Shown: piece after piece, positions 33,355 through 42,253 of the stretch
How the letters are laid out: every line of letters starts with the position of its first letter
Numbering within the stretch: position 1 is the first letter of the stretch
DNA from: Polyangiaceae bacterium
GTDB taxonomy: Bacteria > Myxococcota_A > Polyangia > Polyangiales > Polyangiaceae
Reading direction: 5' to 3'
DNA length: 64,000 nt
Assembly (NCBI GenBank): GCA_020633235.1
Contig: JACKEA010000006.1
Location: 620,001 to 684,000 of the forward strand
Made by a program: the position numbers and the translations under genes
The notes under the pieces: generated by a model
Told to the model about the DNA's origin: nothing
Databases searched by the model: none
The model's input: only the letters and a program-made list of their open reading frames with translations

Positions 33355-34428
33355 TCAAGGCGTTTCCTCGGGCAACCCGGGTGCTTTGGGCTCTCCCGGG
33401 GCCTTCGGCGGCGACCCTCCACCGGCCGGAGCTGGCCGAGGAAGGTCCATGATTTCCCATACTTCCGACAGAACTGCAGCTCGCAGGCCCTGGGCCAGAG
33501 GCATCACGTCGAGCTCCACCGTCATCTTCAGCTGATCCGGCAGCGCCGACACGATGGGCGCGGCGGCGGGATGGTCCAACCCCAGCAATCTTCCGAGGTT
33601 GCTGGCGGCCAAGTCGTCCCAGGCGTCCACCAGTCGGGTGGTGGCGTCCGGCTTCGGCCAGTCCCCCGCCAAGACCAGCGTCACCTCCACCTTCTTGCCG
33701 GGCAGCGGCCGCACCGAGACACCGATGGCGACGGCATTGATGAGCAGTCCTCGGGCGCCGCGGGCCCACTCTCCTTCGAACGGGCCCGGGGCGTAGAACG
33801 CCAGGGGAGCGGACCCCACGGATTTGGGCAGTGCCGACAGCGCTGCCCCCGACAAGGCTGGGGGCGACTTCTTGAGCTTGCCCAGGGCGTACAGCTCGAC
33901 GACCCGCGCCGGGGTGGCCGAACCCACCGATACCGCGCCGAGCTCACCATCAATCAAGACCAGGGACTCGGGGGTCCGCCCGATCACTCCGGTGATGCGG
34001 CGGATCTTCTCGTGGGGAGAAACGACGCGAGGGCCTCCTACCAGGCGTTCCGAAAATTGTCGCTGTACCGCGGAACCGGAGTTGTCGAGCTGGAAGAGAT
34101 ACAACGTCGAGTAGTCGAAACCCGCGGCGACCCCCGCCGGCAGCTCCCGGAGCTCCACCCCGCTGCTCTTTGCGAAGGCATCGAGGCGCGGCTCGGGCAA
34201 CAGCAGGGCCAGGGCGTCCTTCAAGGAGGGGGCACTCGATAGCTCCGCGGGCCGCACGACCACCATCCAGCGCAGGCCCGCCGCGGGCACGAAGTCGGTG
34301 AGCGGCCCTTCGTGGAGCGGCGCGGCGGCCTTGGGCGTCTCTGCGGCGGTCTTGGGCGCCGGCGCGGGAGCCCCGCACGCCGCGAGCAACGTCGCGGCGA
34401 TCACGGCTCTGCCCCAGCGTCGCGTCAC
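33355..34428 (-). CDS. Hypothetical lipoprotein translationally coupled to tyrS
   Basis: A 357-residue lipoprotein. The GTG start at 34428 overlaps the tyrS stop in a GTGA tetranucleotide, and RRWGRAVIAATLLAACG gives lipobox LAAC. A longer ATG start (34446) would overlap tyrS by 22 bp and is less likely. The body is soluble, with two similar halves of about 140 residues (WMVVVRPAELSSAPSLKDAL, PLAFYAPGPFEGEWARG), and ends in a Pro/Gly-rich tail. No family is recognised. A role at the outer membrane is inferred. Confidence 0.7.
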   Translation of the reverse strand: MTRRWGRAVIAATLLAACGAPAPAPKTAAETPKAAAPLHEGPLTDFVPAAGLRWMVVVRPAELSSAPSLKDALALLLPEPRLDAFAKSSGVELRELPAGVAAGFDYSTLYLFQLDNSGSAVQRQFSERLVGGPRVVSPHEKIRRITGVIGRTPESLVLIDGELGAVSVGSATPARVVELYALGKLKKSPPALSGAALSALPKSVGSAPLAFYAPGPFEGEWARGARGLLINAVAIGVSVRPLPGKKVEVTLVLAGDWPKPDATTRLVDAWDDLAASNLGRLLGLDHPAAAPIVSALPDQLKMTVELDVMPLAQGLRAAVLSEVWEIMDLPRPAPAGGGSPPKAPGEPKAPGLPEETP

Positions 34429-35642
34429 TTCACCAAGATTCGGCAAAAGCGTCGCTTTTTCGAGCCGATACGCACCAAGTACGGACCGCCGGTGGCCAGC
34501 TGGTAGAAGCCGTCCGTCACCCGTTCGCCCTCGACCTCCACCCCGCCCTGGGTGATCAGCCGTCGAGCCTCCCCCCCGGACTTGGTCAGTCCCGCCTGGG
34601 CGATGGCTTTGGCCAGCTGGATGCCGTCCCCATCCGGGGCGACGCTCACTTCCGGTACGTCATCCGGAACGCCGTGGCCCAAGTAGGTCGCCTCGAAGGT
34701 TCGTCGAGCTTCCGCTGCGTCATCCGAGCTCCAGAAGCGCGTGACCATCTCGATCCCGAACGCCGCCTTGGCGGCGAGGGGATCTTCGTTCGTTCGCAGC
34801 TCTGCGATCTGAGCGGTCGTCTTGGCCGAGAGAAGCTCGTAAAAGCGCCAGATCACGTCGTCCCCGATCTGCATGCACTTGCGGTAGATCTCGACCGGCG
34901 CCTCGGTGAGTCCGATGTAGTTGTCAGCGGACTTGCTCATCTTCTTGCCCACGACCCGCCCTTCTTCGATGCGCGCGTCGATGCCCTCCAAGATTGGGGT
35001 CGTCATCACGATCTGGGGCGGCTTGCCATAGCGCTGCATCAGATCCCGCCCGACCATCAGGTTGAAGAGCTGATCCGTACCCCCCAGCTCCACGTCCGCA
35101 TCGAGCGCGACGGAGTCATAGCCCTGGAGCAATGGGTAAAGAAATTCGTGTAGATAGATGTCCCGATGCTGCTCCATGCGCTCACGGAAGTCGCGTCGCT
35201 CGAGGGTACGCGCCACGGTGCGCTTGGCGGCGAGGTCGATGACCTGATCCAGTGCCATCGAGGCTAGCCACTCGCTGTTGTAGCGGACCTCGGTCTTGTC
35301 CCGATCCAGCACTTTGAAGGCCTGATCCTGATAGGTCTTGGCCGAAGCCAGCACCTGCTCCCGGGTCAGCCGGGGTCGCATTTCGTTCTCCCCCGTGGGG
35401 TCCCCGACCATCGCCGTGAAGTCGCCCACCAGGAACACGCAGCGGTGCCCGAGGTCCTGGAACTGTCTCATCTTTTGGAGCAGCACCGTGTGGCCGATGT
35501 GCAAGTCCGGACGCGTGGGGTCGAAGCCCGCCTTGATGCACAGGGGCCGTCCGCTCTCCAAACGCTCGAGGAGCTCGTCGCGCTGATGAACGTCAACGAC
35601 GCCGCGAGTGAGCTCGACGATCTGCTGCTTGGGGTCGATCAC
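34425..35642 (-). CDS. tyrS: Tyrosyl-tRNA synthetase
   Basis: A 405-residue class I synthetase that charges tRNA-Tyr. The HIGH-type motif DLHIGHTVLLQKM is at about residue 44 and the KMSKS motif KKMSKSADN at about residue 232. YPLLQGYDSVALDADVELGGTDQ is the Tyr-recognition region of the TyrZ-like form. An S4 RNA-binding domain closes the protein (GGEARRLITQGGVEVEGERV). It starts 25 bp after the HU-like gene and is coupled to the lipoprotein behind it. Confidence 0.95.
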   Translation of the reverse strand: MIDPKQQIVELTRGVVDVHQRDELLERLESGRPLCIKAGFDPTRPDLHIGHTVLLQKMRQFQDLGHRCVFLVGDFTAMVGDPTGENEMRPRLTREQVLASAKTYQDQAFKVLDRDKTEVRYNSEWLASMALDQVIDLAAKRTVARTLERRDFRERMEQHRDIYLHEFLYPLLQGYDSVALDADVELGGTDQLFNLMVGRDLMQRYGKPPQIVMTTPILEGIDARIEEGRVVGKKMSKSADNYIGLTEAPVEIYRKCMQIGDDVIWRFYELLSAKTTAQIAELRTNEDPLAAKAAFGIEMVTRFWSSDDAAEARRTFEATYLGHGVPDDVPEVSVAPDGDGIQLAKAIAQAGLTKSGGEARRLITQGGVEVEGERVTDGFYQLATGGPYLVRIGSKKRRFCRILVK

Positions 35643-35666
35643 GCGGGCCTTATACCCCGCGGACCG

Positions 35667-35999
35667 TCAGTCGTCGTTGTCGTCGTCGTCGTCGCCATCG
35701 TCCGTGAGGACGCTGGAGTGGCGGCTGTTGTTCACCAGCTCCTTCAGCTCCTTGCCCACCTTGAAGAAGGGCAAGCGCTTGGCGGGCACGGGAACGGGCT
35801 GGCCGGTCCTCGGGTTGCGACCGTCGTAGGGCTTGTAGGGCCGCACCGTGAAGCTGCCGAAGCCACGGATTTCAATGCCTTCGCCACGTTGGAGCGCTTC
35901 CGTCATCGCGTCGAACACGCAATTGACGACCTGCTCCGCGCGAGCCTTGGTGAGCTCCCCACGGGCCGCGATGGCTTCGATGAGCTCGCTCTTGGTCAT
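35667..35999 (-). CDS. HU/IHF-family DNA-binding protein with acidic tail
   Basis: A 110-residue histone-like protein that bends DNA as a dimer. The HU core is complete (MTKSELIEAIAARGELTK, IEIRGFGSFTVRPYKPYDGRNPRTG, VPAKRLPFFKVGKELKELVN), with the Asn-Pro tip used for intercalation. After residue 95 it ends in an acidic run, DDGDDDDDNDD, not seen in standard HU or IHF. A strong RBS (GAGGAGGCGGAG) precedes the ATG. It heads the tyrS transcription unit. Confidence 0.92.
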   Translation of the reverse strand: MTKSELIEAIAARGELTKARAEQVVNCVFDAMTEALQRGEGIEIRGFGSFTVRPYKPYDGRNPRTGQPVPVPAKRLPFFKVGKELKELVNNSRHSSVLTDDGDDDDDNDD

Positions 36000-36019
36000 C
36001 CCCGTCTCCGCCTCCTCGG

Positions 36020-36054
36020 CAACGGTTCATGGTTTTCCCTAACGCCTGAACTGT
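36020..36054 (-). promoter_or_regulatory. Possible sigma-70-type promoter of the HU-like gene
   Basis: On the minus strand a perfect TTGACA (at 36054-36049) is followed after 17 bp by AACCAT, which matches TATAAT only at three positions. It lies about 30 bp upstream of the start region. The -35 box is convincing and the -10 is weak. Confidence 0.35.
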
Positions 36055-36064
36055 CAACGCTTTT

Positions 36065-38044
36065 TCAGCGTGGGCCGGTGGCGACGACCTCCAGGTAATC
36101 CAGGGCCACGCCTGGGGAGTGGGTGGCGACGCTGACCCGGTGGCTGCCCGGCCCGAGGGCCAGCGTTGGCCCCTCTGTGCTCCAACATTCGCCTTTTTTG
36201 TGCGGCGCTCGCGTCTCGGTTCCCAGCACGATGGTGCGTCCCTCGGTATCGCTTTCGGCCGCCCAGCCAGCGCGCAGTCGGAATTGCTCCGCCCGAAGCA
36301 GTGGGAGCTCCACGGTGATGGCTGACCCCTCGCCGCTGGAGCGCAGACTCAGGGCTCGACCGCCCGACGCGCAGCCGGCGAAGACGGGCATCGCCCAACC
36401 CTTGGACACCGCCAGCGGAGGCCACTCGGCTTCGGCCTCGAAGCGGGGGGTGGCGGGGGGCCGCAGGGTGAGGGGCTCGATGCGCGGGTTGGAGCTCGGG
36501 GTGAAGGGGTCGAAATCGTAGCGGTACACCGGCGGGCGCCCTAGCGACTCCCACAGCACCCAGTCGTGGGCATCGTCCCGACGGCGCGCGACCTGAAGGC
36601 GGCGGGCGTCGGGATCGAACCCCAGATTGAAGCCGTGGTCGGTGTGCACGAAAACCAGGCCCTGGTCGACACCCGCTCGGGCCAGCACCTCGGGCTCGAA
36701 CATCGGCCGTCCACCTTCGCGCTCGGCGAGGGCCACGTGGGCGTAGCTGCCCCGTAGGGCAAAGCCGGCCAAGGCCAGCGGTAGCGCGAAGCGCGCCAGG
36801 GACAGCTCGTACACCCCCCAAGCCACCAACGCATGCTCGAGCGGCAGCGCGTCGGCGTACAGCCGCGCACCACCACCTGGGTAGGTGGCGTCGAAGTAGA
36901 ACGGGACGTACGCCAGCAACACCAGGACGACACCGGCGACGGGAATGCGCAACCGCGCGTCCCGCAGCGCGCGCGCGACGGCGAAGGGGACCATCAGCGC
37001 CAGAGGCTCGGCGTTGGCCACATCCAGGCCATGGTGCAGCAGTCGCCGCCCCGTCGTCCCCAGTGCAGCGAGCAGATCGAAACCCTGGGGTAGCCGCGCT
37101 CGCACGAAATCCCCATGCTCGAACAGGCAGCCGACGCCGGCCCCGAATCCGTAGCGAAAACAGCCGGGGGGTCCGTCGGACAGGGAGTAGTAGCGCAGCT
37201 GGCTCGAGCCCAGGAGCTGCCCCGTGGTGGCGTGCTGATGGGCCAGCAGCAGCAGCAGGCCGACGCTGCTTCCCAGCAGTACCCAGGGCAGCCGTCGCAG
37301 TTGGCGATCCCGCAACACGATCCCCGTCACCAACACCAGCGCCACGCCGCCGGTCACGGGTCGCGTGGCACAGAGCCACCCCGCAGATAGCCCGGCGAGC
37401 AGCAGCCAGCGATTGCCCTGAAGCGCGAAGAGCAACGCGGCGGCGAGCAACAACGCCGACAGCCCGTGCGCCATGGTGTCCGCCGTGTGGTAGCGCAGGG
37501 CGGCGCAGGACACCGACAGCGCCGCGGCGAGCAAAGCGAGCTTTGGACGCTGGAACAGTCGCAGCGTCAGGGCGTAGGTGACGACGACCAACGCTGCTGC
37601 CAACACGGGACCGATGGCGAGGGGGGCGCCGAACAGGAAACCCAGGGCCAGCACCGCGGGGTAGCCGGGGGGGAAGAGAACGCCAAGGGCCGTGCTACCC
37701 GGTGGCGTCACGAGGAAGCGTCCGCGAAAGGAGCCGGAGGGCAGCGGAGTGGAGAACACCAGCTTGCCCTCGGCCATTGCCCGCGCTTCCAAGAAGTAGC
37801 TGGTGGCATCGATGATCCGAGGACCGCCGCGGAGGTAATGCAGGACGTAACCCCAGGAGAGGAGGGCGGCCGTCAGCGCCAGCAGTAAGACGGCGCGGCG
37901 CGGGTGCGCCAGCAGGGGGCGGAGCAGTCGCTCTCGTGTGGCCTGGGGCAGTAGCGCCACGAGCACTGCGCCCGCAGCGACAGCGAGGGCCGCCCAGGCG
38001 GGGCCATCGGGGGGCAGGCCGAAGCTGTTCAGCCCCGGTGTCAC
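36065..38044 (-). CDS. GT-C-type multi-pass membrane glycosyltransferase-like protein
   Basis: A 659-residue membrane protein. The GTG start at 38044 overlaps the upstream stop in GTGA. About ten to twelve hydrophobic helices fill residues 10-420 (PAWAALAVAAGAVLVALL, AVLLLALTAALLSWGYVL, LLLAGLSAGWLCATRPVTGG). A first-loop GPRIIDATSYFLEARAMAEG has the acidic residue expected of GT-C (ArnT/PMT-like) enzymes. The C-terminal 230 residues are a soluble, beta-rich domain with two Cys. It probably moves a lipid-linked sugar onto a surface molecule together with its neighbour; the substrate is unknown. Confidence 0.7.
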   Translation of the reverse strand: MTPGLNSFGLPPDGPAWAALAVAAGAVLVALLPQATRERLLRPLLAHPRRAVLLLALTAALLSWGYVLHYLRGGPRIIDATSYFLEARAMAEGKLVFSTPLPSGSFRGRFLVTPPGSTALGVLFPPGYPAVLALGFLFGAPLAIGPVLAAALVVVTYALTLRLFQRPKLALLAAALSVSCAALRYHTADTMAHGLSALLLAAALLFALQGNRWLLLAGLSAGWLCATRPVTGGVALVLVTGIVLRDRQLRRLPWVLLGSSVGLLLLLAHQHATTGQLLGSSQLRYYSLSDGPPGCFRYGFGAGVGCLFEHGDFVRARLPQGFDLLAALGTTGRRLLHHGLDVANAEPLALMVPFAVARALRDARLRIPVAGVVLVLLAYVPFYFDATYPGGGARLYADALPLEHALVAWGVYELSLARFALPLALAGFALRGSYAHVALAEREGGRPMFEPEVLARAGVDQGLVFVHTDHGFNLGFDPDARRLQVARRRDDAHDWVLWESLGRPPVYRYDFDPFTPSSNPRIEPLTLRPPATPRFEAEAEWPPLAVSKGWAMPVFAGCASGGRALSLRSSGEGSAITVELPLLRAEQFRLRAGWAAESDTEGRTIVLGTETRAPHKKGECWSTEGPTLALGPGSHRVSVATHSPGVALDYLEVVATGPR

Positions 38045-40206
38045 GGGCGCTGCAGCACGAACAGGTGATGCAAGACGTGCTCGCCTCGCTCGGCCGTGAG
38101 CTCCACGGACGAGGTTTCCTTCACCACGTCCGCCGGGACCATGAGGGGCACCTCCACCCAACCCTCGCGCGCCGGAAGGAACACCTTCCCGATGGAGTGA
38201 CCGTTCACGGAGACCATGATTTCTGCAGGCTGGGCCGGGGCGCCGCGGAACAGCAGGCGCGTGGGCTTTCGGGGAGCGAGGTGGTGGAGAACGAACCGCT
38301 CCCGGGAGCCCTGTGGCGCGATACGCCCGGCGTCCCACACGTCTTTCGTGGGCGAGGCCGGGTTGGGCAGGAGCTTCATGTCGACATAGCCGACCGCGCC
38401 GTCGAGGACGTACTGATGAGCGGCCTCGTTCACGATGTCCGCGAAGTCCAGCTCGTCCGCCACGCGCTCGCCCGGCGCCGTGGCGAAGGGACGGTCGCTG
38501 CCTTCGAAGGAGCTCCAGTGGGGTCGGTACAGGACCTTGGCGGCTCCGCCGCAGATCACGTTGCCCTCCACCGGGACTTCCGCCAGCACCTCGCCGAACC
38601 ACAGCGGGAAGGTGCCCCACCAGGAGGGGTAGATGGCGAGCAGGTCCGGGCGATCCGAGGGCGGGATGCGCTCCAATAGCTCGATGCCCGCTCCGATGCC
38701 GAGGCGCGTCGCCCGATCGAAGGGCAACCGTTTGTAGCCACCCAAACCGATGATGTCCAAGGCGGGCAGATCGGAGACGTAGGGAATGGCACCGGCATCT
38801 CCGACCAACACCCGATGAGGACGCGGTTCGAGCAGGCGCAGCAATCGTCCCACGCGCATGTGTTGATCGCGGATGTTCCGCGAGGCGCGACCGAAGAACC
38901 AAACCTGGTCTCGGAACTTGGAGCGTTGGTGGTAGGCCGAAAGACCGACGGCCACCACGGCGATGGCGGTGGTGGCCACGCGTAGCACCTTGCCGCGGCG
39001 CCCCAGGGCCCAGGTCTTGCCGATGAGCACCGCCGTGCCGAGGGCGGCGGCGAGCAGCATCCAAGCCACCGCGGGCATCACGTAGCGCTCGTTCTGCCAG
39101 CGCACCTGGCCGTTCAGAGCCGTGATGGCCACCCAGATCACGGTGCTCCCCACGAGCATCGCGCCGTAGCGCCGCGTGGTCCGGGGAACCAGCGAAACGA
39201 GCGCCAATACATAGGGGATGAATCCCACGCCACGCACGTCCGACAGGTGGTAGTCGCCGATGCGCATGAACTGGTACTTCACGTGGAACCACCAGGCATC
39301 GAGCACCTGACTACGGTTCAGGTGCGGGTGATACATCTCGAGCTTCACCAGCGCGCCGGCGGCGGTGCTGTCCCCGGTGTAGATCTTGTTCAGGACCGCA
39401 TGGCCGATGACCATGAACGCTCCGGGCAAGGCGGAAAACAGCACCGCCCGCAGCGCCGTTCGGGTTCCGTGACGCTGTCGAATCACCGCGCCGGCGCTGA
39501 GGGAGAAGAGAGCCACCAGCACCGCCGCTTCGGGACGGGTGGCTACCAAGAAGCCACCCCAAACGCCCAACAGCAGCGCCATCCGCCCCGGGCGAGGGGG
39601 GGGCGCGGCGTCGGGTGGTCCTCGTAGCAGATCGTCCCACGCGATCAGCGTTCCAACCCACACGGCCAGGAACAGAGCGACCTCCATCCCGCTGAAGAAG
39701 CTCCAGTCGAGCACCCCGACGCCGAGCAGCGCCGGGAGCAGCAAGTAGCTGGTCCAGCGGGGCAGATCCCGGAACAGCCGGCGACTGCCCAGGAGCAGGG
39801 CGAGCACCGATACGCAGGCGATGATCGCCGCCCAGATCATCAAGTTCATGCGACGAAAGCCGACCCAGTAGCCGAAGGCCAACACGAAGGGGTACAGCAG
39901 GCTGGTTCCGCCGCTCGAGTAGCCATTGCCCTCGGACCACTCGAAGGGATGGCCGCGGGCGATGGCCCGGGCGAAGTCGAAATGGATGAAGACGTCGTCC
40001 AGCGGTGCAGACCACTCGCCGGGTTTCGCCAAGGGAAGCGTTCCCGTGTAGCTCGTCTGCAGCCGCATCGACGCATAGAACAAACACGCGACCCAGAGCG
40101 TCGCCGCTCCTGCGACGAGGGCGTATAGCCAGCGTTCCGCGCGGGCTCCCAGAAAGAGCCTGGGCGACCGCGCGGCGGGGCTCGGGCTCCGTCCGTCGCC
40201 GTCCAT
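38041..40206 (-). CDS. GT-C-type multi-pass membrane protein
   Basis: A 721-residue membrane protein. ATG at 40206 is preferred to a GTG 24 bp upstream. An N-terminal helix (ALVAGAATLWVACLFYAS) is followed by an exterior loop APLDDVFIHFDFARAIARGH (acidic DD pair, as in GT-C glycosyltransferases), then about nine helices to residue 420. The C-terminal 300 residues are soluble (VLVGDAGAIPYVSDLPALDIIGLGG, PSWWGTFPLWFGEVLAEV). Its stop overlaps the start of the next GT-C gene by 4 bp, so the two form one operon. Transfer of a sugar in the envelope is inferred. Confidence 0.7.
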   Translation of the reverse strand: MDGDGRSPSPAARSPRLFLGARAERWLYALVAGAATLWVACLFYASMRLQTSYTGTLPLAKPGEWSAPLDDVFIHFDFARAIARGHPFEWSEGNGYSSGGTSLLYPFVLAFGYWVGFRRMNLMIWAAIIACVSVLALLLGSRRLFRDLPRWTSYLLLPALLGVGVLDWSFFSGMEVALFLAVWVGTLIAWDDLLRGPPDAAPPPRPGRMALLLGVWGGFLVATRPEAAVLVALFSLSAGAVIRQRHGTRTALRAVLFSALPGAFMVIGHAVLNKIYTGDSTAAGALVKLEMYHPHLNRSQVLDAWWFHVKYQFMRIGDYHLSDVRGVGFIPYVLALVSLVPRTTRRYGAMLVGSTVIWVAITALNGQVRWQNERYVMPAVAWMLLAAALGTAVLIGKTWALGRRGKVLRVATTAIAVVAVGLSAYHQRSKFRDQVWFFGRASRNIRDQHMRVGRLLRLLEPRPHRVLVGDAGAIPYVSDLPALDIIGLGGYKRLPFDRATRLGIGAGIELLERIPPSDRPDLLAIYPSWWGTFPLWFGEVLAEVPVEGNVICGGAAKVLYRPHWSSFEGSDRPFATAPGERVADELDFADIVNEAAHQYVLDGAVGYVDMKLLPNPASPTKDVWDAGRIAPQGSRERFVLHHLAPRKPTRLLFRGAPAQPAEIMVSVNGHSIGKVFLPAREGWVEVPLMVPADVVKETSSVELTAERGEHVLHHLFVLQRP

Positions 40207-40360
40207 GGTCGAAGGTCGCCGATCTACCACGGCCAGCAGCTCTGGGTGGCCCTCGGACCGATTTGTGGCAGGGGTGGGGGGGACCTGATTCCAGGCTTGC
40301 TAGAACCCGGCGGAGGCGCTCTACTAGCCCTCCCGCTCGTTACGCGGAGCTCCTTACAGG

Positions 40361-42214
40361 ATGCGTTGGTACATCGAAGTCTCTCGCGTTGGCGAGGATT
40401 CAAAGCCCGAGAACCATTGCCTCGAAGCGAAGCAATGGCAGGCGGCGTTGCAAGAAGCACGGCGCCGGCGCGGTGACTCGGGACCTCTCTCCAAGTTCTC
40501 CATCGAGCTCTTGGATGAGGGCTACCGCGCCGTGGATCCCGGTCAGCGCGTCCGCTACCTCGTGAAGAAGGCGCCTTCGGACGCGCCCCTCGTCGACCCC
40601 TCCGCCGCCAAGAAGTTCATCGCCGAGCCACCTCCCAAGACTCAGCCCATGGCGTCGCCCCAGCCCGTCAGCGAGGAGATCGAGGTGGACGTGGACGTGG
40701 ACATGGCGGCACCCACGGATCCCGAGGCCGCGCCGCTGACGGACCCCGCGGCCTCCAAGCCGCCCACCACGGAGCGGATGCTAAACGGTCCTGCCATGTC
40801 TTCGGAGCCTGCGAAGCCAGCCGAGAGCACCCCGCCCAAGAAGGCGTCGCACCCGAATATCGTCGTGCCGGAGGACGCGGTGCCTCCGCCGCCCACCAAG
40901 CAACCCGCCAGCGCGGCACGGGTTTCCGCTCATCCCACGCAGCGAAGCCTGGAACCGGCGCGCGCGCCGGACTTCTCCGTCATCCGCAAGCGCGAAGAAG
41001 ATCCTTCGGAGAGCTCTCCCATCGCGTACCGCGAGTACGCCTACGCCGTCGCCGAGGGCACCTCCGAAGTGGCCGCGGAGGTGCTGCTGTGGATGCGCTT
41101 TCGGGAGCTCGACGCGGCGCTCCAAAACGAGACCGCGCGGAAGTTCGTTCAGCTGGCGGTGTTCGACCACATCTTCGAGCGTCGCCCGGAGCGTGCGCCC
41201 ATCGCGACCTTGGCGTGGAAGGACTGGCGGGGCGAGCCCGTCCTCAGCTTCCCGAATCGCAAGTCAGCGCCGGCCGCGCCACGATCCGCAACATCCTCCG
41301 CTCCACCCCGGCCGAGCCCTTCGGGTCCGGTATCCGCACCACCCGCTGCGTCGGCACCCGCGCCGGCATCGCCTGCCGCGTCAGCACCGCCTGCCGCATC
41401 AACACCCGCGCCTGCCGCGTCGGCACCGCCTGCCGCACCAACACCCGCGCCTGCCGCGTCGGCACCGCCTGCCGCGTCGGCACCGCCTGCCGCGTCGGCA
41501 CCGCCCGCCGCGTCGGCACCGCCCGCCGCGTCGGCACCGCCCGCCGCGTCGGCACCGCCCGCCGCGTCGGAACCAGTACCTGCGCCCTCAGCGGCGCCCC
41601 AACCGGTCGTCGAAGCGGCGCCCGCACCGGTCGTCGAAGCGGCGCCCGCCGACGACAAGCCCGCTCACAAGGGGCGCCGTCGCGCAGGCGAAGACCTGAT
41701 CGGTGAGCTGTTCGAGTCCATGCACGATCTGCACTTCATCCCCGACATGGTCGGCGGCGTGGAGTTCGTCCTGGAGACCCTGCGCGCCACGCTGCCCAGC
41801 GAGGCGGCGCTGGTCCACGTCTTCGACATCAACGCTCGCAACTTCGTCGTCGTTCGCGCGGATGGTGGCAGCGTCGAAAAGGTCCTGCTCCACCGCACCC
41901 CCGATACCCATCCGCTGTTCGCCGTCGCCATGCGTCGCACCCGCGCCACGCGGGTGGAGGACGCTTCCGACGACACGCGCTATGCGGACGGCCGTTGGAC
42001 GGCCATCGGTGTGCAGCCGAAGGCCGCGCTCTTCGGTTCCGTGCAGCTCGGTGGCCGCTACCTGGGTGCCATCGAGCTCGCGAACCCCGAGGGCGGCGCG
42101 CCCTACTCGGAGCACGAGGCCCACGCCCTCGACTACATCTGCGAGCAGCTCGCCGAGTTTTTGGTCAATCGTCCCATCATCTTGGACCCCGAAGTGGTCC
42201 TGCCCAAATCCTGA
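40361..42214 (+). CDS. GAF-domain protein with long Ala/Pro-rich linker
   Basis: A 617-residue cytosolic protein. The N-terminal 60 residues are globular (MRWYIEVSRVGEDSKPENHC). A Pro/Ala/Ser-rich region follows, interrupted by a helical block (IAYREYAYAVAEGTSEVAAE, about residues 220-300), then repeated APPAAS units at about residues 315-415. The C-terminal 165 residues form a GAF domain (HFIPDMVGGVEFVLETLRAT, GAIELANPEGGAPYSEHE). It lies 39 bp ahead of a histidine kinase gene and probably shares its signal pathway. GGAG lies 11 nt upstream of the ATG. Confidence 0.8.
   Translation: MRWYIEVSRVGEDSKPENHCLEAKQWQAALQEARRRRGDSGPLSKFSIELLDEGYRAVDPGQRVRYLVKKAPSDAPLVDPSAAKKFIAEPPPKTQPMASPQPVSEEIEVDVDVDMAAPTDPEAAPLTDPAASKPPTTERMLNGPAMSSEPAKPAESTPPKKASHPNIVVPEDAVPPPPTKQPASAARVSAHPTQRSLEPARAPDFSVIRKREEDPSESSPIAYREYAYAVAEGTSEVAAEVLLWMRFRELDAALQNETARKFVQLAVFDHIFERRPERAPIATLAWKDWRGEPVLSFPNRKSAPAAPRSATSSAPPRPSPSGPVSAPPAASAPAPASPAASAPPAASTPAPAASAPPAAPTPAPAASAPPAASAPPAASAPPAASAPPAASAPPAASAPPAASEPVPAPSAAPQPVVEAAPAPVVEAAPADDKPAHKGRRRAGEDLIGELFESMHDLHFIPDMVGGVEFVLETLRATLPSEAALVHVFDINARNFVVVRADGGSVEKVLLHRTPDTHPLFAVAMRRTRATRVEDASDDTRYADGRWTAIGVQPKAALFGSVQLGGRYLGAIELANPEGGAPYSEHEAHALDYICEQLAEFLVNRPIILDPEVVLPKS
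41385..41580 (+). repeat. Tandem 18-bp repeat encoding APPAAS
   Basis: Near-identical 18-bp units (GCCGCGTCGGCACCGCC plus one base), with a few 30-bp variants that encode APTPAPAAS, inside the GAF-protein gene. Several copies are identical at silent positions, which suggests recent expansion. Confidence 0.85.
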
Positions 42215-42253
42215 GCACCGAGGCGCCCGCCCGCGCGCTATCTTGGGGGCGTC

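Noticed and set aside
40207..40360. 154-bp divergent intergenic region between the GT-C and GAF genes
   Set aside because: I looked for tRNA, sigma-54 elements and hairpins and saw only G-runs and no convincing signal.
41385..41580. Regularly spaced short repeats, CRISPR-like at first sight
   Set aside because: The units are contiguous 18-bp coding repeats without spacers and in frame with the GAF protein.
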